Below, one piece after another: positions 1 to 32,805 of a stretch of DNA of 42,500 nt. The notes under the pieces are model-generated. The model was given only the letters and a program-made list of their open reading frames with translations. It searched no databases and had not been told where the DNA came from. Position numbers and translations under genes: made by a program. This DNA is from Glandiceps talaboti (lineage: Eukaryota; Hemichordata; Enteropneusta; Spengelidae), in assembly GCF_964340395.1 (NCBI RefSeq), contig NC_135570.1:13225322-13267821 (forward strand), given 5' to 3'. Within the stretch, counting starts at the first letter, position 1. Each line of letters starts with the position of its first letter.

Positions 1-820
1 AGATACTGGAATCACTTACTTCAACTTGGTGAAAATATGCTGACCAAGAAAATATTTTTGTGGGATTTTAGTCTCGGAAATTCTAACTGGTCTTCAGAAT
101 TAGGCACTATATTTGATGATTTAAATATAGATACTGAAACTGATTTTCTGTTGCCAATTGATCTAAAAAAATGTAGAACATAAACTAAGAATTAATTTAG
201 AGCAATCTTGGTCAGAAACGGTACATCATAAACCAAAATTAAGAACATATAGAATTTTCAAAACTAGTTACGGTGTTGAACCCTATGTGTCCATGAATTT
301 ATCACGAAGTCAACGTTCTTTCATGGCTCAGTTCAGATCAGGTGTATTGCCCCTTCGTATAGAAACTGGACGATTCAGAGGGGAACCGATATCTGAAAGA
401 GTTTGCACCCTCTGCCATGACGATGTCGTCGAAAATGAAATTCATTTTCTTTTGCACTGTAGTTTTTACAATGACCTTCGGGTTTCCTTTTTTGATTTTG
501 GAGATGAGTACACTGACTTACCTGAAAACGAAAAACTAAGGTACTTGGTAGCAAGAAAAGTGCGGAAAATGACAAGATTTATTGAGAAAGCATTTTTAAG
601 GAGAAGGGACAACTTGTACATTAATTCATAACTCTTATTTTTGCCTTGTAAATGATATTTTCATTATTGTAAAAAAGCTCCTCAATCTGTTCCAATTATG
701 TTTTATTTCACTTTAGGTGACATATAAGCCTATTTGGCTGGGAGGTTGTGTAATGTAAATTGTTTTTTCCGGTAGTCTGTTTACCTCATGTCACTATAAT
801 AAATGATTCTACTACTACTA
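1..820 (+). mobile_element. LINE retrotransposon 3' end (ORF2 C-terminus plus 3'UTR), truncated by window edge
   Basis: Frame 1 is open from base 1 to about 168 and frame 2 from about 170 to 631. The break sits at a run of seven A at 165-171, so one inserted A explains the shift. The frame-2 part has the hallmark end of non-LTR reverse-transcriptase proteins: a MAQFRSGVLPLRIETGRF stretch, then a C-x2-C-x9-H-x4-C zinc-finger-like motif (VCTLC ... HFLLHC, about bases 404-460). After the stop at 629-631 comes about 190 bp of 3'UTR ending in a short CTA repeat (809-820), a usual LINE tail. It lies in the NFU1 last intron, in the sense orientation. The exact clade cannot be named from this fragment. 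The frameshift means it is not active, unless it is a sequencing error in the homopolymer. Confidence 0.85.
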
Positions 821-1182
821 TGTTTAATAAAAAAAAAACCTGGATGTTTAAACGAGATAAAATATGTTGGTTTCATTCACTTTCACTTTATCAGTACAAA
901 GTTGGCATCGATCTGAACTCAGGTGGAAGTGATGCAGGGGCCTTTCTAGGTAACTTCTGTTTAAACGTATTACAATAACAATGGAAAGAGTCAACAATGT
1001 GTTACATGTAATGGAAGTAGCCCAGGAAGGCCATACATATATCAGATCCGCCTAAATTTGGATTGATGCCAGCTGCATTCTAATGAAAACGGCACCTTTT
1101 ACTGTGTGTTATAACCTTTTATAAATCATCAAAGGTTTTATTAAACATAGTGAATTCACAAGGTATACTTTCCCTTTGATTA

Positions 1183-1262
1183 GGTCATAGTAATTCATAT
1201 GATAAAAGTTGCTGACTCATAATCTGCACATTGCTGGTTTGAGCCCCATTGTTGTCACATAA
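1183..1262 (+). repeat. possible tRNA-derived SINE remnant or tRNA-Met-like pseudogene
   Basis: The stretch GACTCATAATCTGCACATTG followed by CTGGTTTGAGCCCC resembles the anticodon arm (CAT) and the B-box/T-arm of a tRNA-Met-type sequence. The 5' half (A box) is badly degraded and no acceptor stem can be closed, so it is not a working tRNA gene. It lies directly upstream of a LINE 3' end, which would suit a SINE, but this is an inference from a short match. Confidence 0.25.
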
Positions 1263-1264
1263 TT

Positions 1265-1640
1265 TGACTTCCTTTAGTTCATGGGCAAGATTTGAATCAC
1301 ACAGTAGAAGAGGTTGATAGAACTAAATTATATTTGCTAAAGATGAAAGTCAATTTTGTTATCCTCGTTGCTAAGTGTTATATTTATATATCAAAGTTTA
1401 GAAAACAGAAACCAGATTTGATGGCATACAAAAAATACTTGCAAGATATTCAGACTGAAGAGTTTTATATTGTGGTTAGAAAAAGTAAATTAAACGGACA
1501 TATTAAGAAATGGGGACAGCTTTTGAAATTGATAACTGAAGAAAAATTTACGAATACAAATTGTAAAAATTTCCATCCATGAAGAGTTGTATCTTTGTAA
1601 TAAGCCCAATAAAAACCGTTATTAAATACAAAAAAAGAAG
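1265..1640 (+). mobile_element. LINE fragment (L1/Tx1-like ORF2 C-terminus)
   Basis: An open frame (1292-1582, about 96 codons) reads like the extreme C-terminus of L1/Tx1-type reverse transcriptases. It has a hydrophobic ILVAKCYIYISKF segment followed by KPDLMAYKKYL and a terminal KKWGQLL motif, which is the usual end of these ORF2 proteins. The stop is followed by AATAAA at about 1608 and an A-rich end at about 1630-1637. It is 5'-truncated, as most LINE copies are, and sits in the last NFU1 intron 150 bp before the final exon. No reverse-transcriptase core is present. Confidence 0.65.
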
Positions 1641-1786
1641 ATGAAATAAATGAATGTTGTACACACATTTAGTAAAATACATATACATACTGTAAGTGTG
1701 ATTCACAGATGCTATGTTAACCCAAGATAAATAATGAAGTGAAAAATTCACTGTCACTAATAAAGTCAATTTTCTTACATTTCTAG

Positions 1787-1861
1787 GTTGAAGATGAAGT
1801 TGATGACATTTCAAATGAAGAATTCAAGAAACTTGAAGAAAAGCTAGGTGAAGCAAAATAG
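1787..1861 (+). CDS. NFU1: NFU1 iron-sulfur cluster scaffold, last coding exon (partial gene)
   Basis: A pyrimidine-rich acceptor (TTTCTTACATTTCTAG) precedes 24 codons in phase 0 that begin VEDEVDDISNEEFKKLEE and end GEAK-stop (TAG 1859-1861). In animal NFU1 the CxxC NifU-type domain is followed by a segment ending ...EGVEQV and an acidic tail; this exon fits that tail, and invertebrate NFU proteins end with similar EFKKLEE-like helices. Known role: NFU1 accepts and delivers [4Fe-4S] clusters in the mitochondrial matrix, notably for lipoyl synthase and succinate dehydrogenase. The CxxC exon lies left of the window, so the catalytic part is not seen. The assignment also leans on gene order: NFU1 adjoins the 5' side of GFPT1 in vertebrates in the same orientation. 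A different gene with an acidic tail is possible. Confidence 0.7.
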   Translation, partial: VEDEVDDISNEEFKKLEEKLGEAK

Positions 1862-3244
1862 ATGTAATGTTCGATGGAAAACTATTTTAGTTCTGGTGCT
1901 GCAAAAAGTTTGTATATGGGTACGAAATGTACAAAATATGGTGATAGAAACTCACGATCTAGTTTCCAATGCAACGAAATAACGATTCTGTAAATAATGT
2001 AAAATTTTATCGTTATTTTGGCCGTTAAATTCTAGTCAGTATTCACCAATAGTTATTGCAATTATACTGATAACGCTGACTGGATTGTATCTAGTTCTGT
2101 ATATTACTAGTATAGGAGGTTAAGGCTATGGTGCCATGGTAACGGCCATTTCAGTTACCAATGTGTCAAAATAGCAATGTAGTTAAAAATCACTTCTGTG
2201 GAGTTTTATTTTTCTGAAAAATAAGTGTAGTTATTAAATTTCTTTGTCTCAGTTTTTGATTTATGAATAATTCCATACATATGCAAATGAGTAGTAAAGA
2301 CTATGAAAGACTAGGGTAGTGGTAAATCTTACAAAATGTCTTTGTCATGAACTTCAAGGTTAGACTGTGATCATATTTCATATTTATTTAAAATCTTTAT
2401 TTTTAAGCCATCAGCAAGAGGAATTATTATTTCCAGGGCACGATAACTCTGATATCCACAACATCTGTTCACAAATTTCATGTAGTTTATCTCACTTGAA
2501 AATTGCATTTGAACTTTATTTTGTCTGATTCTAATTCGTCAGTCTTAAAGATTGTACAATGTGCGAAAACTTTAAACATAGAGCTTTGATTTCCGTACTG
2601 CCAGTATTTTACTGCCTCTGTTGTCTACATTTTTGTCATGTCTGTATAGTTAGGATGTGAAGATTTTGACAAGAGTTTAAAGTTTTCCATTATTTGACAC
2701 TGAAGTATACTTTCTTTCAGTTAAAATTGAATGCATCAGTTACATTAAACACAGTCCAGGTCTTAAGTAATAGAGGGACTACTTCTAACTGAAAACAGAA
2801 ATATCAAAATGTCAAGTATACACATGAACACTGTGAGTCTCAATCCTTTGTTTGTGGTGTTGATACAACTTTTGTTTCAACAAAGAACCATACAAACACT
2901 CATTGATTAAATATTCATATTTAGACCCTGACAACCTTGTGCAAGACTGACTGAAAGAATATATCTGACAATGTCATGGAAAGGGTAGGATAGTTATCTA
3001 AGTTTGTTGGGTTGTTATATCCAGGACAAAAATCTCTGCTGGTCGTTTGTGACATGTGTGAACATGTTTCAGTAGAGCAACTGTCAACTCTCATTCTTGC
3101 ATTTTGACACTGCATACATACAGTCTCAGTCATTGTGTGGAGAGAGTTAAAAGTGATTTTCAGTTCATCATTTCTGAACACAGACTCGAAATGTTCATCC
3201 TCTCATTATGGTTTCAGTCTGGCCACAGTCACTCCCTCTATCAC

Positions 3245-3372
3245 TGTGTCGACTAGTCTGTAAGGTACGGTGTGACAGGGTGCCCTCACACATCTAATCT
3301 GTCAACCGCTCTCACTTCACTGAGAGGAGGGTGAAATGACACGACGTATCTTACAGTCTGTGTGTTGACCTG
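3245..3372. repeat. imperfect inverted repeat (small foldback element)
   Basis: The left part GTCGACTAGTCTGTAAGGTA, continuing CGGTGTGACAG, pairs with the right part whose reverse complement reads GTCAACACACAGACTGTAAG, then ATACGTCGTGTCA. The middle is GC-richer than its surroundings. The ends and target duplication are not clear; it is probably an old non-autonomous DNA transposon. Confidence 0.4.
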
Positions 3373-3742
3373 GGCAGGACGTAGTTCATTAATATGGGTC
3401 TATTTTAACATCAAGTTACGTAAAACAACCATCATGTTCAATTCTTCAAGACTTGGCTGCCTTTGTCTTCTTCAACTATTGACAAGTACACTGTAAGAGT
3501 TTTCATTCTAAGTGTTCCTGTTAACCATATGTAACAAGTAATGCAATTAGTGTACAAAACAAGGAATCTTTCAGTCTTGACTACATGTTGTTCAGCCTTT
3601 ACATGTGTGTTCACTTAGATGACAAACACTCAAGTACCTATCCATATGGGATTGTAATTTTATAGTTTTGGCAATGTTTGCAACATGATGGTGGTATTTT
3701 CCATATGACGTTGTAATATAACTTAAAATGGCCATATGGCTT

Positions 3743-4061
3743 TAAAGTGGGTATTTATTTTGAATTTTGAATTCTTAACTACTATGTTTTCCTACTTGGA
3801 AAACAATGTGAAACAGCATCGACCAAGTTCATTTTTTGTGGCTCACTAAATTACAAAAAGCTGAAAAAAATGTGTGAAGTTTGTTATTGTACGTACGACA
3901 ACAAACATTTTACACAATTTTCAATATTGTGCAATTTATTGCGTTATAAACAAAGAAGTGTAGATGTTGTATCACATTGTTTTTTCTAGTGCGTAAGCAC
4001 AGTAAAGTTGTTATATGAATTCAAAATTCAAAATAAATATATCAGTTTGTCATCCACTTTA
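3743..4061. mobile_element. near-palindromic MITE, TA-flanked (family A, copy 1)
   Basis: The ends read TA-AAGTGG... and ...CCACTT-TA. Inner arms match as inverted repeats: TTATTTTGAATTTTGAATTC against GAATTCAAAATTCAAAATAA. The centre contains GTTTGTTATTGTAC. The same architecture and centre recur at 21461-21811 and, more degraded, near 25372-25560. TA target sites and short palindromic form fit non-autonomous Tc1/mariner-type elements. There is no coding capacity. Confidence 0.7.
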
Positions 4062-5205
4062 AGGGTAGTATAGGTTAAGAGATGGACAGTATATGTATGA
4101 ATGGTTTTTGTATGGATTGATATTTACATAACATATTGACTAGTTCTATGAATAAAGAATACATGTGATAACTGTTTGTCGCCTGAAAGATTTTGGTAAC
4201 TTTGTCTGATGTGTGGTTTGAAAAAGCATTGTGACAGCTGCTGAAGGAGATATGTGTACAGATGTACAGCAGAACAAATTCACAATCATGGTGAAGATTG
4301 GTCGAAAAAATAGCAATAGATGTGATTTTACCTCCATGATCATACACAGGTTTTGTATTTGTAAATATTCAAAGGGTAATTTACATTACCACCTATACCA
4401 AGGGTGAGACTGTACATGTATTTTAAGATCTTGACAGCAACTGAGAAGGGCGCCCCCAATATACCAACGGTTACTGAACCCAACTTTTGTTTTTATCCAG
4501 GTGCTGGTATATCCTTGAATGGCAAAAGGAAATGAACATATGTATTCCAGAACGAGATTGCCATTTAAATTTGAATAAAAATGACCACATCCACAGTCTT
4601 AAGATGTAGATGATTCAGTGGGTTTGTCCAAAAAGTTTGAACTTAATTAAATGGTCTAGTCCAGGAAAACAGACGTCGTCTTTTCTCACAACTTTAAATT
4701 TTTGGTTTTAAATGTTCTGTCTTCCTGTATCTTCTCTTTTTGTCATGATTTTCATTTTGAAGTACTCATTCGAGTAGAAACACGAAGTACATTAACATGT
4801 ACACGTGTATGTGTGTTGCCCAAACATATAAACGTGATAAATTAAACTTTATACAGAAAACGTGGCAAACAAGCTGTCAGTCACAAGGAACTTATGTCCC
4901 AATGACCGTGACAAATGAGTTGTGTACTGTATGTTAGAGATCGAGAGAACATAGAGCCCTTTATTATTTTCGTTGCTTAAGGTATATCACTGTTTAATTA
5001 ATCTATTAAACCCTGTAAAACCACGTCACGAACAGTACAAATAAATATAAAAATAAAGGTTAATTAAAGATTAATTAATTTAATACAAGTATCCCAATGT
5101 AACAGTGATAAATAAGCAATTACATTATTATTAACTTTCATTTTGACATCAAATCGGTCGCTTTTAGGAAACAGGAGTAACTTCGATTTGTGATTTCGTC
5201 AGATT

Positions 5206-5647
5206 TGGAATATTGCGTCATTTGTTGCTGGGCGATGATTGTGATCGATTTCTTCAAAGAAACACGTCAGAAATAAAGTTTACGTGGAAGTCACACAGGA
5301 CATGATGACGTGGCCCTACTTCAGTACGGCACCTCTCTCTCTGCACGTAATACCTGATATATTTGTAATTTAATACACACTGATCTTTGATTAGCTCAGC
5401 AGTGATTCCCCACCCCCTACAAATCAAATGGTTTTATCCTTTGAGCGTGACTGAATCGTCCACGCTTAATTTTTGTTACACCTAGTTTGATTGGTTTCTA
5501 AAAGCAACGCCACTCCTCTTGCCCAATCAGCGCGGTCGTTGCATGGTCTATCTGGGCACTCTGCCACGTATTTTTCTCAGCTGTAAACAGACTGTAACAC
5601 CGTTCGCCGTAACAAGCTAAGTTGTAGTGAGGACTGATCCAGCCAAA
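5206..5647 (+). promoter_or_regulatory. GFPT promoter/5'UTR region with UPRE-like, ATF-composite-like and CCAAT motifs
   Basis: Upstream of the GFPT start codon lie: ATTGCGTCAT (5212-5221), the reverse complement of a C/EBP-ATF composite-type site; TGACGTGG (5306-5313), an exact match to the UPRE core bound by XBP1s/ATF6; and two CCAAT boxes, one reversed (GATTGG 5489-5494) and one forward (5523-5527), 34 bp apart and about 120-160 bp before the ATG. No TATA box is obvious. In mammals GFPT1 is induced by XBP1s and ATF4; function here is inferred from motifs only. The transcription start is not determined. Confidence 0.45.
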
Positions 5648-29251
<23,604 letters not shown>

Positions 29252-31925
29252 AATCAAGACTTCCAAGACATGATATTCCAAGATTCAAGATTTTGGGCTG
29301 ACAGGTACACTAGTCCATTTTAGCTTCATACAGAAATGAAAGTCTTCTATATACATAACATAATTTAATCTCAGTTTTCTGTCGTAAAGAAAATTAAATT
29401 TGAAATTTATTGTATATGAATAATTAATTGATGATGGCAATTCCACTGATTGTTACTTTGAGACAAAAAAAACTAAAATATTTAATATATGTGAGGTTGT
29501 CATGGCAACCAAATTTTAGTCATTTACAGAGTCATATAACAGACCAGAGTGGCAAGTATTGCACATTCAACTTTTCGAGTGTATATGCAACAAGACTTTC
29601 ATTTTTGAATGATTTTAAAATTAGAGTATTGATATACAGACACGATACACACACCACATACGGTGAAGACAAAAAACTGAACGTAATTTTAAATATCTTA
29701 ATACCATTTTATTTCTTAGAAAAAATGTAATGTTTCATTTTCATATAAATGACGCATCAAGGAGGAAATGCAAAGATATTTTAAAAAGTCTCTGATTCTA
29801 GAAAAAAACAACAAATCCACTTTAAAACTTGTATATACTGCCTTTTTAAATCATCTTCGAAAATGCATAAAAACACTTTTACACATTTGTATCACATTGT
29901 GAGAAGTGCAATCATGTGAAGTTGATACAAAAGAGGGAAAGCCTGCCCTCACACAAGTTGATGGTAAATTCTTTTCTTTTTATGAATGTTCAGCTAATAT
30001 TTGTATACCTTCAAAATGACTTGATTATGTTTTGAACCTTGTAGTTTTTATGAATCTATTGGCTGTTGCAAATTATCACTACAATTTTGGATTCCTATTT
30101 GAACATTTCATTGAGTACAAATTTCAATTTACAGTCTTGTGATTCTCTTACCTCCAAAAAGTCATCTGAGGTCACACCAGCAGCAGAGTAAGATTCCATG
30201 GCAATGATTTGAGCATGATAATTTGAATTTTTTACTGCTATCAAAAATTATGAAAAATCATATCTAGCTCAGCCAGAGAAAGGTTAATGTTGTTACTATA
30301 GGTAACCAGGAGTGAATGGAACACAGAAATTTACATTTTTTGTAATAGAGAAAGCAAGTGAGTATTGTCTACATTCAAGACCACCTGAATTCCAAAATGT
30401 TATAATTTTGGTACCACTTATCTGCTTCTAAAATGTTATAATTTTGGATTTTCTTTGTTACTATAGTAACAAAGGACAGCGATATTTGTGTGGTTTAGAG
30501 ACATTATGGTTGATGCAACAAGTTGTTAAAATTATGTAAGTTGTCTGGTACACAATGTGATTTCTATGAAATTCTTAATTTAAGACTTGGAAGATGTGTC
30601 AATTTATGACATGTATGCATACTGCCTCAGTGTCTTGTGTGTCTTTTCTTAAAGCCATGGTAACACCGTAACAAGATTTCAAAAACAACCCCAAAATCAC
30701 CCAAATGGTGAGACACAAATAGCTTAATAAAGTCTTCAAACACGAGCTCAAAATTTGATGTGAACTGGTATGTATGTCTTTAATGTTAATTTTAGGTATG
30801 TACCTGAAATTATCATTCAAGTGATATTTGATTTTGGAACTGTTTTCACCAAACAGTGACATTAGAAAAGGTACAGCTTTGAATGGCTTTAAGAGTAGAT
30901 ATTTCCACTGGTTTGCTTTCATGTGTTCATTCACTCCCTCATTACCACAGTAACAGTGACCACATTAATTTACATATGAAGTTGAGCTGCAATGTGATTG
31001 GTTGACTCAAAATTTCCCATAATTTGCATAATAGTAACAGCCAATAAAACACTTTTCAGAAATCAGTATTGCTGCAGAATAAATTCTTCTATGTATATAC
31101 TATAACAGGATTTAAGGGAAGATGCAATTATTTTTTTTTTTCTCAAAATTCATTATTATTTTTTAAGTTATTCATTAACACCATTGTTGATGATAAAAAG
31201 GCTCTGCTCTTCTAAATCCAAACAGCCCAGCTGTATAAGTGACAGTGTACAAGCAAAACTTAAGTTTTATTTTTGAGTGTTTTTCAAAGTTTGGTATTAG
31301 CTCATAATTATATTCATTTGTATATACATATACATAATTCTACCGTTTGTTATGATTTTAAAAATTTTGCTTCAGTTATTTTCAAATTTTATCTTGTTTT
31401 TGACTATTTAAATTTATCATTTTTTTCCCTTCATCACACATCTTTTGGTGATTTTAGGTTTTAATGAAAATCCATTTAATTTCTTCTTTGATGTCCCACC
31501 TGGTTACACTTTTGAGTTAGTAATTTGCATATTACATAATTTTGGCAGGTGTTTTTTTTTGTTTACTTGTGTAATTCAGCTGGTCATATTTTGAAATATA
31601 CATCATCATGATGTAACTGATCTCTGAAAACTGCAATAATTTTTGTACAGATTTATGCACTTTTTCATCCTAAGTTTTTGGTATTGGACCAATAAGGACT
31701 GTGTCATCATTTATTGGGAAACTTTCTTGATATAATTGACATTGGTCATAAAGTGTACGAGGTCAAACCCTCCAGACGTTTCATTTCTAAATGAATTCAA
31801 CACGTTTTGGTAAACATTTTCAACGTTTCAAATAATTGCCTTATTTCAAATCTGTATTATCATATCAATGTATGTATTTTTTTTTTTTTCTGTAAGCTTT
31901 CTTTAAATGAAATAAATAAAAGTCT
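29252..31925 (+). other. GFPT 3'UTR (probable) and 3' flank
   Basis: No coding exon is supported after the TAA at 29249-29251. The first strong pair of overlapping poly(A) signals is AATAAATAAA at 31911-31920, so the 3'UTR may be as long as 2.7 kb, though earlier weak signals cannot be excluded. It includes two copies of a 20-bp palindrome (30392-30411, 30428-30447) and several GTTRCCATRGYAAC-like motifs. A 111-codon minus-strand frame at 30934-30599 has no family features. Confidence 0.5.
31911..31920 (+). terminator. poly(A) signal, probable GFPT 3' end
   Basis: Overlapping AATAAA hexamers (AATAAATAAA) follow a T-rich stretch and precede a TTTGTTTGTTT downstream element at about 31947. This is the best candidate for the GFPT cleavage signal in the convergent spacer. 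Confidence 0.45.
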
Positions 31926-32176
31926 TGATATACTTACTTAGCGTTGTTTGTTTGTTTACATTTATATACTCCACTACATATCTTACATCAACAATGGAAA
32001 TATTTAAAGTACAAAAAATGTGATTTTCCAATTTCACAAATATTCTAATTTGATTTGCGTTAATGTATGACATCCCAGATGTTCTGAAAATTTCTTGATA
32101 ATTTTATGATTTTTTTTGAGCGTCTACACTAAAGGTTTGAGGAAATGGTAACGGGAGTGGGTACATCTCAAAAAAC

Positions 32177-32182
32177 TTTATT
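32177..32182 (-). terminator. poly(A) signal, possible ANTXR 3' end
   Basis: AATAAA on the minus strand, 624 bp beyond the ANTXR stop codon. If both proposed signals are used, the two convergent transcripts end about 250 bp apart. Confidence 0.35.
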
Positions 32183-32400
32183 TTTTTTCAATACTTTGTA
32201 CTATAATACAATAGAGACCCTAAAAAAAAAATTGGAAAATTTTGGTAGAGTTTTACCCCAATACTAGCCAAAACAGAAACACTACTTACTGTATACATTT
32301 TACCATACTTGTCTAATAATTCCTTTCAGCATTTTTCCTTCCCGTAGGTAGAATTAAGGCGGCCCAACAACAATGGTGGTTTTACATAAATATGATCATA

Positions 32401-32414
32401 CCGCCACCTAGTGG
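32401..32414 (-). promoter_or_regulatory. CTCF-consensus-like motif between convergent genes
   Basis: The minus strand reads CCACTAGGTGGCGG preceded by GA, matching CCASYAGRKGGCRS at every position. It lies between the GFPT and ANTXR 3' ends. CTCF and its core motif are conserved across bilaterians; binding here is inference. The surrounding 200 bp could be an old retroelement end, which would weaken the case. Confidence 0.35.
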
Positions 32415-32805
32415 TCAGCTGTAACTATGTAATTTGTCATTCTGATGAGGATCGTTGACCAAGACAGATCGAAAACTCAATGCTAAATACTTTGATCTAC
32501 CAAGTTGATGAATTTTTTGAACATTACAGATGTTTGATGTAAATAAATGTTGGTTAGTTGTCTTGTTACTATTGTTTAACTAAAAATGACATTTTCTCAG
32601 TTATAGCTCCGAATACGACTATTTTTCTGATTTCTCAAAGATTCCAGCCCGAGAAAATCTTCAAACTTGTCACTGTTCTGAAGGTGAAGGTGAAGGTTAA
32701 GATGGAGAGAAGTGTACATTTCTACCTTTGGTTTCTTCATCGCTTGAAAGTTCCATATGAACCAATTCTGTATTGGAATCAAACTTTGTTGATAATTCTC
32801 CAATT

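Larger units (their letters stand above)
1862..5200. other. NFU1 3'UTR and NFU1-GFPT spacer
   Basis: No further coding exon is supported here; open frames are short and show no family motif. The nearest poly(A)-like signal after the NFU1 stop is the variant ATTAAA at 2233-2238; canonical AATAAA appears only near 4032 and 4574. The stretch holds an imperfect inverted repeat (3245-3372) and a TA-flanked MITE (3743-4061), described separately. Confidence 0.6.

Noticed and set aside
894-952. Possible exon (YKVGIDLNSGGSDAGAFL) with an AG before and GTAACT after
   Set aside because: It ends in phase 1, but the next supported exon (1787) starts in phase 0; joined, it would give an immediate TGA. 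The sequence does not match any part of NFU1, so it is taken as intron.
30599-30934. 111-codon minus-strand open frame
   Set aside because: No motif; it lies in the presumed GFPT 3'UTR and is best explained by chance.
32441-32478. Hammerhead-ribozyme-like core: CTGATGA ... GAAA with GATC/GATC between
   Set aside because: Pairing directly after CTGATGA fails unless one G is bulged, and no third stem or NUH cleavage site can be placed. At most it is a decayed Penelope-like element end.
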